Positions 1 to 7,484 are shown, counted from the first letter of the stretch. The stretch is 16,887 nucleotides of DNA from Streptosporangiaceae bacterium (GCA_025934635.1 JAICWX010000192.1:1-16887), one strand, 5' to 3'. Numbers and translations: made by a program. The notes: generated by a model from the letters alone, not told the origin.

Positions 1-778
1 CGAGGCCGAGGCTCGCCTCGTTGACGAGCTGCGGCTCGATGAAGAGCTGCGTCCCGGTCGCGAAGGACAGGATGATCATGTAGGCGATCCACTTGCGGAT
101 CAGCGGCAGCTTCAGCCGCAGGGCGATGGTGAACGGACCCGCCCCGTCGATGCGGGCGGCCTCCTCGAGTTCGTCCGGGATCGTGTTCAGCGCGCCGTAC
201 ATGACGACGATCCAGCCGCCGGCGCCGGTCCAGAACGCGATCATCGCGAAGACGAACGGCAGCTTCCCGGGCGCGATCGACTGGACGAACAGCTGCACCC
301 CGAACACGTGGTGCAGCAGGAACGAGCCGGGGCTGACGGCCGGGTCGAGCATGAACAGCCAGACCAGGACGGACGCCGCGCCGGCCAGCGCGCCTGGCAT
401 GTAGAACAGGAAGCGGAAGGTCGCCGAGACCCGGTTCGCGCGTCCGTGCAGGAGCAGCGCCAGCCCGACGACGAAGACGATGAGCGTCCCGAGCCAGACG
501 CTCGTGTACTCCAGGATGTGCTCGAAGGCGGGGACGAAACGGTAGTCCCTGAACGTCCGCACGAAGTTGTGGAAGCCGGTCACGCCGCCGTTCTCGTTCG
601 TGACGGCGAGGTCGAGCGCGTAGAGCATCGGCGCGATGCCGAACGCGATCAGGAACGGCAGGTACGGCACGATGAACGGCAGACCCCGCGATGTGCGGCG
701 GCCGCGCGGCCGCGGGGCGCGGAGGCCGCGCGGCTGCGCGGCCCCCGCTTGCCTCGACGTCAGGGCGGGCAAACTCAC
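1..778 (-). CDS. Carbohydrate ABC transporter permease (MalF/LacF-like), 3' end outside the window
   Basis: This is an inner-membrane permease subunit of a sugar ABC importer, expected to work with the lipoprotein encoded just upstream. Translating the minus strand gives a long hydrophobic protein. Its signature is the EAA loop that docks the ATPase, read as DELEEAARIDGAGPFTIALR about 60 residues before the window edge. Membrane segments begin with LPFIVPYLPFLIAFGIAPM near residue 35. I place the start at GTG 778, which overlaps the TGA of the binding-protein gene (GTGA), so translation is probably coupled; TTG 772 is the alternative. The first 30 residues are rich in Arg, Pro and Ala and come from very GC-rich DNA with two copies of a self-complementary 10-mer. 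About 259 residues are visible, most of a typical 290-310 residue family member. The exact sugar is unknown. Confidence 0.88.
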   Translation of the reverse strand, partial: MSLPALTSRQAGAAQPRGLRAPRPRGRRTSRGLPFIVPYLPFLIAFGIAPMLYALDLAVTNENGGVTGFHNFVRTFRDYRFVPAFEHILEYTSVWLGTLIVFVVGLALLLHGRANRVSATFRFLFYMPGALAGAASVLVWLFMLDPAVSPGSFLLHHVFGVQLFVQSIAPGKLPFVFAMIAFWTGAGGWIVVMYGALNTIPDELEEAARIDGAGPFTIALRLKLPLIRKWIAYMIILSFATGTQLFIEPQLVNEASLGL

Positions 779-2157
779 TTGGTGACCTGATACCCGGCCG
801 CCTGCGCCGCCTGTCCGAGCGCGGTGCCGAATGCTGGCAGCAGCGAGCTCAGCGACTTGCCCGCGACCAGCCCGGTGACGACGGTGTTGGACCAGACGGG
901 CTGGTCCGGATAGGTGACAAGGTTCCACCCCTTCCAGATCAGCGACGCCGCTGCCTTTAGCGCCGGCGTCGGATCGGAGGCGTAGTAGGGGTTCGCGGCC
1001 AGGCTCGCCAGCCATTGGGTGGCGAGGGGCGCGTAGGCCGGGTAGCCTGGCCTCGCATTCGCGCCGGTCGGATTGAAGACCGTGGTGGCCCACTTGACGA
1101 AGTCGGCGGCGGTCGCGAGGTTCTTGGAGTGCCTGGCGATGATCCACGGGCCGCCGCCGACCTGGCCGGTCGTGATCGGCGTCTCGTTCTCCCACTGCAG
1201 CGGCATCGCGGCCGTCATCTGCCCGGCCGGGATGTGCAGCGTCGACAGGAACACGTCATGCCCGTACCAGGCCGGTCCCGGCATCAGCAGGACCTTGTCG
1301 CTGGCTCCACCGTACTTCTTGGCGAAGTCGGGGGTGAACACGCTCAGCGGCGGCACCGTTCCGTCCTTGATCACCGGGTCAAGCAGGCTGGCCATCTCGG
1401 TGCAGTGCGCATCCGCCGCGTTGATGAGGACGCTGCTCCCCTGCACCTGCTGGAGCGGGCACTGGTTGCCCCAGAAGTAGATCCAGTGGCTGAACGACTC
1501 CCCGCTGGTCCCGATGACATAGCCGGGATGCTGGGCCGCGACCTTCTGGCCGAGCGCCGCCCACTGCTGCCACGTGGTCGGAACCTGGTAGCCGAACTTG
1601 TCCATCAGCTTCTTGTTGACCCAGAGCACATCCTGGGCGAGGTTGTCCTGGACGCAGTACTGCGTGCCGTTGATCGTGCACTGGGCGGTCGACGGCGCCG
1701 GCCACTGGCTGAGCAGGCTCTGCGGGATGAGGCCGGTGACCGGCGCGGCGAAGTCGAACGGCTTCTGCGCCATCCAGACCGGGTCCTGGACCTGCTCGCT
1801 GAAGATGACATCCGGCCAGCCTTTGCCGGTCCGGTTCCACAGCTGGATCTTGGCCTGCAACGTCGTCGCGCCGTTGGCGTCCCCGTCGAAGCTGACGATG
1901 TGGACGTGCACGTTCGGATGGGCCTTGGCGTAAGCCTGCGCCACCGGCAGCCGGACCGCGTCGACCCAGACGGTCAGCGAACCGCCGACCTTGCCTGAGG
2001 CCGAGCTGACGGGTGCGCCCGATGTCGATGAGCTGCTGGAGCAGGCCCCGACGAAGACGGCCAGCCCGATCGTGACCAGCGATGTCAGCGTGGTCCGTCT
2101 CAGTCGGCGTGACCAGGGCCACTGCGGCCCGGACCCCTTGAAAATCCTCAGGGTCAT
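775..2157 (-). CDS. Extracellular sugar-binding lipoprotein (family 1 solute-binding protein)
   Basis: The product is the binding component of an ABC importer, anchored outside the membrane, that delivers a carbohydrate to the permease encoded next. It has 460 residues. The N-terminus has a basic region (SRRLRR), a hydrophobic stretch (LTSLVTIGLAVF) and a lipobox VGAC with Cys39, followed by a Ser-rich linker. The body has the usual family layout: an early SLTVWVDAVRLP strand, a QDNLAQDVLWVNKKLMDKFG segment, and a late GGPWIIARHSKN segment. I chose ATG 2157 because GGAGG lies directly upstream (GGAGGTAACTATG); an in-frame GTG 12 bases earlier would place that site inside the gene. It is first in its operon and divergent from a FadR-type regulator. 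The double arginine before the hydrophobic stretch could mean Tat export, but the motif is incomplete. The substrate cannot be read from the sequence. Confidence 0.9.
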   Translation of the reverse strand: MTLRIFKGSGPQWPWSRRLRRTTLTSLVTIGLAVFVGACSSSSSTSGAPVSSASGKVGGSLTVWVDAVRLPVAQAYAKAHPNVHVHIVSFDGDANGATTLQAKIQLWNRTGKGWPDVIFSEQVQDPVWMAQKPFDFAAPVTGLIPQSLLSQWPAPSTAQCTINGTQYCVQDNLAQDVLWVNKKLMDKFGYQVPTTWQQWAALGQKVAAQHPGYVIGTSGESFSHWIYFWGNQCPLQQVQGSSVLINAADAHCTEMASLLDPVIKDGTVPPLSVFTPDFAKKYGGASDKVLLMPGPAWYGHDVFLSTLHIPAGQMTAAMPLQWENETPITTGQVGGGPWIIARHSKNLATAADFVKWATTVFNPTGANARPGYPAYAPLATQWLASLAANPYYASDPTPALKAAASLIWKGWNLVTYPDQPVWSNTVVTGLVAGKSLSSLLPAFGTALGQAAQAAGYQVTK

Positions 2158-2552
2158 AGTTACCTCCACTACGTGGTTTAGTCGCCCGGTCCGCCGTCAC
2201 GGCGGCAGGACAACAGAGCTTGATGAGTACTATTTATCGCGCCGATCTTGGCGCGCGGCGGAACCCGTTCGCCGGCTGGCCGGCGGTTCGGTTAACAGGA
2301 CATGAGCTGCATGTTTCCCAAGCATTATTAGGACAGTAGGAACCGGTCTCGGTCAAGGCCATAAGACCGCCTATTTTCAAAATATCCCGATACTGCTGGG
2401 CGATATATGCGTAAGTTTCTGTTTTGTCGGAATCTGAGGCGGAAAATAAGTAGTATCTATCTTGTTCATCATGTCACATATGGATAAGATCGATACAGGC
2501 CAGCGAACGGGGCGGCTGTGCCCGTGCCCGGTAACGATGGAAGATAGGAGCT
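2158..2552. promoter_or_regulatory. Divergent control region between sugar operon and FadR-type regulator
   Basis: This 395-bp gap has no credible gene and is clearly AT-richer than its surroundings, especially 2300-2500. It holds a GCCGGC-TG-GCCGGC hairpin core at 2271-2284 with partly complementary flanks. It also has a long-armed inverted repeat, GTATCTATCTT at 2453-2463 against AAGATCGATAC at 2486-2496 (10 of 11 positions pair). The loop of that repeat contains the small palindrome ATGTCACAT at 2471-2479. FadR-subfamily operators usually have a GT-Nx-AC core, so this is a candidate operator about 75 bp before the regulator's start. A loose -35 (TTGTCG, 2424-2429) lies upstream. Promoter positions are guesses; the palindromes are seen directly. 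Confidence 0.5.
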
Positions 2553-3332
2553 GTGGATGGTGTCCCCCTGACGAGCGACCGGGCGGAGGCGCCCGCGGCG
2601 GATGAGGCCGGGCCCGGAACATCCGGCGCCTACCGGCCCCGCTACGAGCTGGTAGCCGAGGAGATCCTGCAGCTGATCGGCGAGCTCCTCCTGGGCCCAG
2701 GCGACCGGATGCCCACCGAGAAGGAACTGGCCGCCCGGCTGGGCACTAGCCGTACGGTAGTCCGCGACGCGGTCAAGATCCTCTCGGCGACCGGCCGGGT
2801 CAGCGCCCAGAAGGGACGCGGCCTGTACGTCGCCGATAGCGAGAGCATGCTCGGGGCCAGGCAGTGGGGCGGGTTCTTCGTCCCCACCAACCTCGACCAC
2901 ATCTTCATGCTGTTCGAGTTCCGGCGCGTCCAGGAGACGCAGGCCGCCAGGCTCGCCGCCAAGCGCGCTAGCCCTTCCGAGCTGCGGGTGATCGAAGACG
3001 CGGTGCAGACCTGCCGCCACGGCTACGCCAGCGGCGACAACGCGGAATTCGACCAGGGCGACGACGCCTTCCACCTCGGCGTCGCCGCCGCCTCGCACAA
3101 CTTCTTCCTCGTCTCCGCGGTCCGCGAAGCACGCATGCTGCAGCGCCAGGCCAGCGTGATCGGCTTGCGCGGGCTGGGCGGCCACGCGGACGCCGCCATC
3201 GGCGAGCACGAAGCGATCTACCGCGCGATCCGGGACGGGGAGCCCGAAGCGGCCGCCCAGGCGACCTCCGTGCACCTGGACAACACTCTCGAGGACTATC
3301 GCCGCGAAATCCAGCGCCGCGTGTTCGGCTGA
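2553..3332 (+). CDS. FadR-subfamily GntR transcriptional regulator (wHTH + FCD domain)
   Basis: This is a DNA-binding repressor or activator of 259 residues. An N-terminal winged helix-turn-helix lies at about residues 30-95 (GDRMPTEKELAARLGTSRT is the classic GntR recognition region). An all-helical FCD ligand-binding domain follows at about 108-250. The FCD metal/ligand residues appear present: an Asp/His pair in QGDDAFHLG and two later His in GEHEAIYRAI and ATSVHLDNT. GTG 2553 is chosen because TAA at 2532 closes the frame and no other good start precedes the HTH. A GGAAGA at 2539-2544 could serve as the ribosome site; AGGAG at 2546 is too close. It faces away from the sugar transporter operon, so control of that operon and of itself is the natural inference. 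The effector is probably a sugar acid or a related metabolite, by family analogy only. Confidence 0.9.
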   Translation: MDGVPLTSDRAEAPAADEAGPGTSGAYRPRYELVAEEILQLIGELLLGPGDRMPTEKELAARLGTSRTVVRDAVKILSATGRVSAQKGRGLYVADSESMLGARQWGGFFVPTNLDHIFMLFEFRRVQETQAARLAAKRASPSELRVIEDAVQTCRHGYASGDNAEFDQGDDAFHLGVAAASHNFFLVSAVREARMLQRQASVIGLRGLGGHADAAIGEHEAIYRAIRDGEPEAAAQATSVHLDNTLEDYRREIQRRVFG

Positions 3333-3356
3333 AGGATCTGACGGGCTAGTGAGGTG

Positions 3357-3611
3357 TTATGCCGGTAGTGATCTGGTCCAGCGCCGGGGGTCGCCTTCGC
3401 TGTCGCCCCAGTGCCGGTAGTCGAACGCCAGCACGACGAGGCCCGCGTCCGCGAAACGCTGCGCGTAGTCGGGGATCCCGTCCTGGCGGGTCAGCGTGAT
3501 GCCGTTGCCCATCACCACGCAACCCGCCGGCCCGGCGCTGCTGGGCGGCCGATAGATCGTCGCCGCGCAGCTGACCCCGCCGGAATTGATGCTCACTTCA
3601 AGACGTCGCAT
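3357..3611 (-). pseudogene. Alpha/beta hydrolase, N-terminal fragment
   Basis: A short reading frame of 84 residues begins MRRLEVSINSGG at ATG 3611 and reads like the first third of an alpha/beta hydrolase. It has the first strands, the GNG turn after CVVM that usually forms the oxyanion hole, and the strand-turn LAFDYRHWGDSEGDPR. Family members continue for another 200 or so residues with the nucleophile elbow (GxSxG) and the catalytic acid and histidine. Here the frame runs into RSLPA and a stop right after the conserved WGDSEG segment. The gene is therefore 3'-truncated and cannot encode an active enzyme. The break lies only about 25 bases beyond the end of the FadR-type gene. It is probably not expressed as a functional protein. 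Confidence 0.7.
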
Positions 3612-3730
3612 GTCCTTCGATTCTCTGGTCTGCTGGCAGTGCTCTTCCGATGTCTGGCCTCCGGCGCTGTCGCGGCGTATGCGCGGTTGCGTGCCGCTCG
3701 TGCTGCCCTCGTCGTGAGGGGCCGCGGTGA

Positions 3731-4009
3731 TCATGACGAGACGCTCGCGAGGATGCGGGCGAACGCGTCGGGGTGGGCGACGTGGGGGAAGTGCCCGCTG
3801 TTCGGGAGCGCGATCACCGTGGCCTCGGGAAAGCGCTCGGCCATCCACGCGCGCGTCGCGGTGCCGGTTTCCTCACCGAAGACGAGCGTGTAGGGCGTCT
3901 GCTGCGCGCGCAGGCTCGCGATCGCATCGGCGATGGCGTTCTCGGCTGTGGGCGGAGGTGCGAGCACTGGTGCCCAGTAGCCGAGCATGACGTCGGGACG
4001 TGGCATCAT
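3731..4009 (-). pseudogene. Alpha/beta hydrolase, C-terminal fragment
   Basis: The frame gives 92 residues that look like the end of an alpha/beta hydrolase: a late strand TPYTLVFGEETGTATRAWMA, where the catalytic acid normally sits, then VIALPNSGHFPHVAHPDAFA with the catalytic histidine in SGHF, and a final helix. There is no nucleophile elbow. The upstream side runs straight into an unrelated ATPase fragment in another frame at about 4010. It is not the missing half of the fragment at 3357-3611 in any simple way, because the order on the minus strand is reversed (C-terminal piece first, N-terminal piece second). More likely it comes from a second hydrolase gene that lost its 5' part by deletion. 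ATG 4009 is probably a chance start. Confidence 0.6.
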
Positions 4010-4373
4010 GACCGCCAGTGTCGATGTCGTCGATAACGATCAGGCGCCGTCGGCCAGCGGTCAGCGCCCAGAGCGCTGCGCTGGCCGCCAGCAGGTCGCC
4101 ACGATCCAGCAGCCCTCTCGAGTCCTCTTCGGCCGCGCCGGCGTCATGGAGCAGCTGCGCCCAGACCAGGCGCCCCGGCTGCCCGCGGACCGGCGAGGCG
4201 CCGAGCACCTCGAATCCCCGGTTACGGGCCATCTCAGCGGCCGCCGCGATGAGCGCGGTCTTGCCCGATCCCCGCGGTCCCACCAGGGTCAGGACCCCGC
4301 CGGATCCAGCCGCCGCCGCCTCGAGGAGCGCATCGATTTCACCGATCTCGGCCACACGCCCGACGGGCCCCAT
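4010..4373 (-). pseudogene. AAA/LuxR-LAL-type ATPase, N-terminal fragment
   Basis: From ATG 4373 the frame reads MGPVGRVAEIGEIDALLEAA and then a Walker A loop, LVGPRGSGKTALIAAAAE, with a Walker B strand RRLIVIDDID near residue 115. This is the usual opening of large LuxR-family (LAL) regulators and related STAND-like ATPases, which normally extend to 800-1000 residues. Here recognizable sequence stops right after Walker B, where it meets the hydrolase tail in a different frame. The reading frame itself stays open to 3873, but that stretch is an out-of-frame reading of the hydrolase. It looks like a deletion junction, and the remnant is not functional. No ribosome site is obvious before ATG 4373. 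Confidence 0.65.
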
Positions 4374-4414
4374 GTCCCAGAGTGTACGCAGCCCGCCGGC
4401 GCGTTCCCCCAGGC

Positions 4415-5149
4415 TCAAAGGCTGCGGATCTGGCCGGTGAGCACGAACGTGATGAAGACGGCGATCATGATCGCCGCGGCGGCGGTGATCACGCGTGCGG
4501 TGTGGACAAGGTGACACACCACGGGACAGAGAGCAAACGGCAGCCGCCCATCACGGTCGACGGCGATGCCGTCCATGACGGTCTCCTGCGGCTGGGTGCC
4601 GTGCAGCACGACGTCACCGCGGACGCCGGGCGCCGTCTCGGTAACGACGGGCACGGAGCCATCCGGGCTGCCGGGTCCCAGCACCGGCGGCGCCGGCTGG
4701 TCCTTCGGTACCAGCAGGTCCGTGAGCGGCACCCGGATCTCGCCGCGGTAGGACGCGCGGTCGGTCAGCTCAGTGAACAGGTCGGCCGGAGACAGCAGGC
4801 CGGACAGCAGCGCTTCAAGGTGCGTCCGGTCCAGCAGCAGCATGTCCGGCTGCTGGACCCGCACGATGCCCTCCAGCGACTCATCTGAGTAACCTGACAT
4901 GGACAGGAGCACGCCACGGGTTCCGGCGAGCCGCTGGGTGATCCGTCTGCGGAGCCTGGCCATGGGGCCGTAGCCGGCAGGATCTTGCTCCCACTTGGCC
5001 TCCAGGATGAACCGCGCGCCGTCGATGGCGAAGGCGACGTCGATCTCGCCCGCCGACCGGACGCCGGCGTCCACGCGGCCCAGGCCCCAGCACCGCAGCA
5101 GGTCGGCGATGAACTCGTTGAACCGCTGCCCGCGCTGCTGCGGGGTCAT
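4415..5149 (-). CDS. Restriction endonuclease-like (Mrr-type, PD-(D/E)XK) protein
   Basis: The product has 244 residues. The N-terminal 130 or so form a PD-(D/E)XK nuclease fold. The opening helix is QQRGQRFNEFIADLLRCWG, then GEIDVAF supplies Asp37 and FILEAKW supplies Glu50 and Lys52 of the D-X12-ExK active site. Mrr-like enzymes of this kind cleave DNA, often modified or foreign DNA, in the cytoplasm. The start at ATG 5149 overlaps the TGA of the upstream gene (ATGA), and GGAGG lies just before it, so the two are translationally coupled. The last 80 residues look unlike the rest: a Pro/Gly-rich linker, then a segment coded by a 36-bp sequence repeated at 12170, then a hydrophobic stretch ITAAAAIMIAVFITFVLTG that could span a membrane. 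The C-terminus may therefore be chimeric. The nuclease fold is well supported; a defence role is inferred. Confidence 0.7.
   Translation of the reverse strand: MTPQQRGQRFNEFIADLLRCWGLGRVDAGVRSAGEIDVAFAIDGARFILEAKWEQDPAGYGPMARLRRRITQRLAGTRGVLLSMSGYSDESLEGIVRVQQPDMLLLDRTHLEALLSGLLSPADLFTELTDRASYRGEIRVPLTDLLVPKDQPAPPVLGPGSPDGSVPVVTETAPGVRGDVVLHGTQPQETVMDGIAVDRDGRLPFALCPVVCHLVHTARVITAAAAIMIAVFITFVLTGQIRSL
4506..4541. repeat. 36-bp direct repeat, copy A
   Basis: On the plus strand this runs from ACAAGGTGACACACC through GGACAGAGAGCAAACGGC. It matches 12170-12205 in the same orientation at 33 of 36 positions, with differences only at one base after ACAAG and at a GC/AG pair before AAACGGC. Copy A sits inside the 3' part of the nuclease gene. 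Copy B lies just beside a tRNA 3' fragment and its terminator. The spacing between the copies is about 7.66 kb. A shared att-like sequence or a dispersed repeat are both possible. Confidence 0.75.
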
Positions 5150-6012
5150 CCCTCCAGGCGGCGCATGCGGCCGTACTCATCGATCAGCTCACGGAACCGC
5201 AGTGTCGCCGGCAGGTCGAAGTAGTAGCGGTGCACGGTCCTGGTTCCCCGGTTCCCATCAGCGGCCCGCTCCGGGCCGCTGATGGCTGAGGATACCGACT
5301 TACCCGGAACGGTTCCCGCAGCGAGAAGGAGCAGGCCAGCCCGGGGCCGTGCACCCCGCCGTGCCGCCCCCGGCATGTGCGGGGCGTTGGCGACCGCGCC
5401 GGCCGACCGGGTCAGCACCTTGCCGATCTGATGCGGGGTGAAGGCGGTGCCGGGGAATGTGCGCAGGTGCTCCTCGACCAGCCCGCGCAGCGCTCCGGAC
5501 CGGGTGGCGGGGGCGCGCCGGCCGCTGGCGGCGGCTTTCAGGACCCGCCGTCCATGGGCGGCCAGGTCCCGGGCGGTCTCCAGGGCGGCCAGAGCGGCGT
5601 CCAGGTTCCCGGCCGCGAGGGCCTTCCCGGCCTCGCCGGCGGCCTGGGCGATAGCCGCGACGCTCCCGGCCGCCTCGGCGGTCACCGCCGGGTCCGGCCC
5701 CGGCTCGGAGCCGGCTTCGGTCTGCTGGTCCTCGGCCGTACCGCCGGCGGGGGCCGGGGCGGGCTGGCTCGCGCCGGCCGTGCTGCCGGCCGGCTCGGCG
5801 ACGGGCTGCCCGTCGTCGGCGGTGCTGCCTGCGCCGGGGGCCTCGGCGGGCGGGGCCTCGTCGCGCGGGGCCTCCGGGGCAGCGGCGGGCGTCCAGGTGT
5901 CGGCGATGCCGGGCCGACTGCCCTTGACCCGGGTGGCGGTGCCGTTCTTCTCGTGGGCGATCAGGGCCTGCCGCGCGGCGGCCGTGCTGATCCCGGCGCG
6001 GGCGGCGATCAC
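5146..6012 (-). CDS. Winged-helix-like, Ala/Pro-rich protein coupled to the nuclease gene (possibly chimeric)
   Basis: The frame encodes 288 residues from GTG 6012. The start reads MIAARAGISTAAARQALIAH, which looks like the last two helices of a helix-turn-helix, followed by a wing-like NGTATRVKGSR. Residues 40-125 are a low-complexity Ala/Pro/Gly/Glu linker. Residues 125-165 are Ala-rich and helical. A second HTH-like segment, LRTFPGTAFTPHQIGKVL, lies near 185-205. The final 25 residues (YYFDLPATLRFRELIDEYG) are again protein-like. Between these last two parts, bases 5245-5365 lose the strong G/C third-position bias and hold a 13-bp perfect hairpin, so this stretch may once have been non-coding and the frame a fusion. 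Helix 1 of the first HTH seems to be missing. GGCGG upstream is only a moderate ribosome site. A DNA-binding role is plausible; I do not recognise a named family. Confidence 0.55.
   Translation of the reverse strand: MIAARAGISTAAARQALIAHEKNGTATRVKGSRPGIADTWTPAAAPEAPRDEAPPAEAPGAGSTADDGQPVAEPAGSTAGASQPAPAPAGGTAEDQQTEAGSEPGPDPAVTAEAAGSVAAIAQAAGEAGKALAAGNLDAALAALETARDLAAHGRRVLKAAASGRRAPATRSGALRGLVEEHLRTFPGTAFTPHQIGKVLTRSAGAVANAPHMPGAARRGARPRAGLLLLAAGTVPGKSVSSAISGPERAADGNRGTRTVHRYYFDLPATLRFRELIDEYGRMRRLEG
5256..5284. other. Perfect 13-bp hairpin inside the wHTH gene
   Basis: CATCAGCGGCCCG at 5256-5268 is exactly complementary to CGGGCCGCTGATG at 5272-5284, with a 3-base loop. It has no T-run on either side. 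A hairpin this strong is expected between genes (a terminator or processing site) rather than inside one, and it sits in the stretch with weak codon bias. A 29-codon frame starting at GTG 5235 (MHRYYFDLPATLRF) follows it and ends in the ATGA overlap with the nuclease gene, so an alternative reading is a short coupled leader peptide. Confidence 0.6.
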
Positions 6013-6210
6013 CGCGACGGCCGCCTTTCTTTTCTGCTCCTGTTATCCCGGTGCCGCGATCTGGTGCGCGCGGCCTTTCCCGGCGCGGGTCAGGCGGTGC
6101 GGGCGCTGTCGGCCTTGACGTGCGGACTCGGCCGAGACAATCAAATAGCGAGGAGGACGGCACCACCGGCTTGACATTTTCGGCCCCCTTGAAACTCGAA
6201 ATGAGTCCGG

Positions 6211-7446
6211 TCATTGCTCCGTTTCGGTGCCGGGAGACGGCGGGGGGATGATGGCGGACATGCGCGGCACGGTGAGGAATGTCAGTGCTGCTGCACTGAA
6301 CGTGATCAGGCTGGCGGTGGCGGCCACCCCAGTGAGATGGGCTGCCTGGGCGAGGAAGGGTCCGGCGACGGCGCCGGTGAGGGTGGCTGCTGCCTCGCCG
6401 GTGAGAAATACGGCGCTGATCCTGCCGAGTGCCGCGTTGGGGATCACCCGCTGCATGACGGTCTGCGGGATCATGAGTGACATCGATCCGGACATGCCGA
6501 CGGCGACCGCGGCGGGTAGAGCGGTGGCGAGCGAGGATGAGGTGAACAGCTGCAAGTACGCGATGGCGGTGGCGGTCAGGCTCGCCGTCAGCAGTGTGCG
6601 TGGCTGGATCCGGTCCAGGAGCACGCGGAGGAACGGGGCACCGGCCAGGAAGCCGGCGCCTAGGCAGGACAGCAGGAACCCAGTCTGCTCGCTGCCGCCC
6701 AGTCGCTGCACGCCGAAGGGGATGAGCACTGCGCTGAGCGATGCGTTGGCTGCCAGGAAAATGACCGTGACGGGTAGCAGTGCCCGGGCGACGGGCTGGT
6801 TGCGCAGGACGTGCATGCCCTCGATGAGGTCGCGGGCCACGTCCCTGATCGTGGCCTTGCGGTCCGGGTGCTCGCCATCGGGCCGGGATGTCATGAACAT
6901 GGCGGCGGCGGACAGCAGGTAGCTGAGGGCATCCGCGCAGATCAGCCATTTGATGCCGCAGAAGACCAGGAGGATGCCGCCGAGCGGACCGCCGATGAGC
7001 CGCACGGTGCCGTCGGTGAGGGCGTTCAGTGAGTTGGCGCTGCTCAGCAGGGTGCCGGTACCGACGATTGCCGGGGTGCGGGCCTGCAGGGCCGGGGTGA
7101 ACAGCACATAGCCGCTGCTCTCGGCGATCATGGCGGCGTAAAGTACCCAGTAGCGGCCGGGTGAGATACCGAGCAGCATCACTGCCACCGCGCCGGCGCG
7201 GAACACGTCGGCGCCGATCATGAGGCGGCGTCGATCCCACCGGTCGGTGAGGACACCGGCGACCGGGCCGAGTACCAGGAGCGGCAGGTAGTCGGCGGCG
7301 AGCGTGAGCCCGGTATCGCGCAGCGAGCCGGTAACCAGGAAGACGTGTGCGGGGATGGAGAGAATCAGCAGCCACGAGCCGAGGGAGCTGATGAGGCCGC
7401 CGCCCCATAGCAGCCGGAAGTCCCGTACCCGCAGGGCTTGGAGCAT
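6211..7446 (-). CDS. MFS transporter (MFS_3/EntS-like exporter)
   Basis: This is an integral membrane protein of 411 residues, full length for the family. It starts MLQALRVRDFRLLWGGGLIS, typical for the group, and carries the motif-A loop GVLTDRWDRRRLMIGADVF between helices 2 and 3 (about residues 65-82). There are roughly ten to twelve hydrophobic helices, with a central cytoplasmic loop around 190-215 (RPDGEHPDRKATIRD). Members export drugs, siderophores or other small molecules using the proton gradient. The substrate cannot be read here. The gene is divergent from an XRE-type regulator, and a perfect palindrome lies 20 bp upstream of its start, so repression by that regulator is likely. 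No strong ribosome site precedes ATG 7446. Between this gene and the wHTH gene (6013-6210) I see no further gene. Confidence 0.88.
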   Translation of the reverse strand: MLQALRVRDFRLLWGGGLISSLGSWLLILSIPAHVFLVTGSLRDTGLTLAADYLPLLVLGPVAGVLTDRWDRRRLMIGADVFRAGAVAVMLLGISPGRYWVLYAAMIAESSGYVLFTPALQARTPAIVGTGTLLSSANSLNALTDGTVRLIGGPLGGILLVFCGIKWLICADALSYLLSAAAMFMTSRPDGEHPDRKATIRDVARDLIEGMHVLRNQPVARALLPVTVIFLAANASLSAVLIPFGVQRLGGSEQTGFLLSCLGAGFLAGAPFLRVLLDRIQPRTLLTASLTATAIAYLQLFTSSSLATALPAAVAVGMSGSMSLMIPQTVMQRVIPNAALGRISAVFLTGEAAATLTGAVAGPFLAQAAHLTGVAATASLITFSAAALTFLTVPRMSAIIPPPSPGTETEQ

Positions 7447-7465
7447 GACTGTCGCCCGTCACTCG

Positions 7466-7484
7466 ACTATTCTGTCAGAATAGT
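7466..7484. promoter_or_regulatory. Palindromic operator between MFS and XRE genes
   Basis: ACTATTCT-GTC-AGAATAGT is a perfect inverted repeat of 8-bp arms around a 3-base centre. It lies in the 73-bp gap between two divergent starts (7446 and 7520), in a short AT-richer patch where both promoters must lie. XRE-family regulators commonly bind such sites beside their own gene, so this is probably the shared operator. The palindrome is directly visible; the binding partner is inferred from position. Confidence 0.65.

Noticed and set aside
1015..1998. 327-codon plus-strand frame opposite the binding-protein gene
   Set aside because: It is Arg-rich with no family motifs; the lipoprotein on the other strand has a signal peptide, lipobox and ribosome site.
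5300..7462. Very long (720-codon) minus-strand open frame
   Set aside because: It overlaps the MFS and wHTH genes in another frame and reads as Arg/Pro/His-rich sequence, the normal result of shifting frame in GC-rich DNA. Both overlapped genes show clear family motifs.
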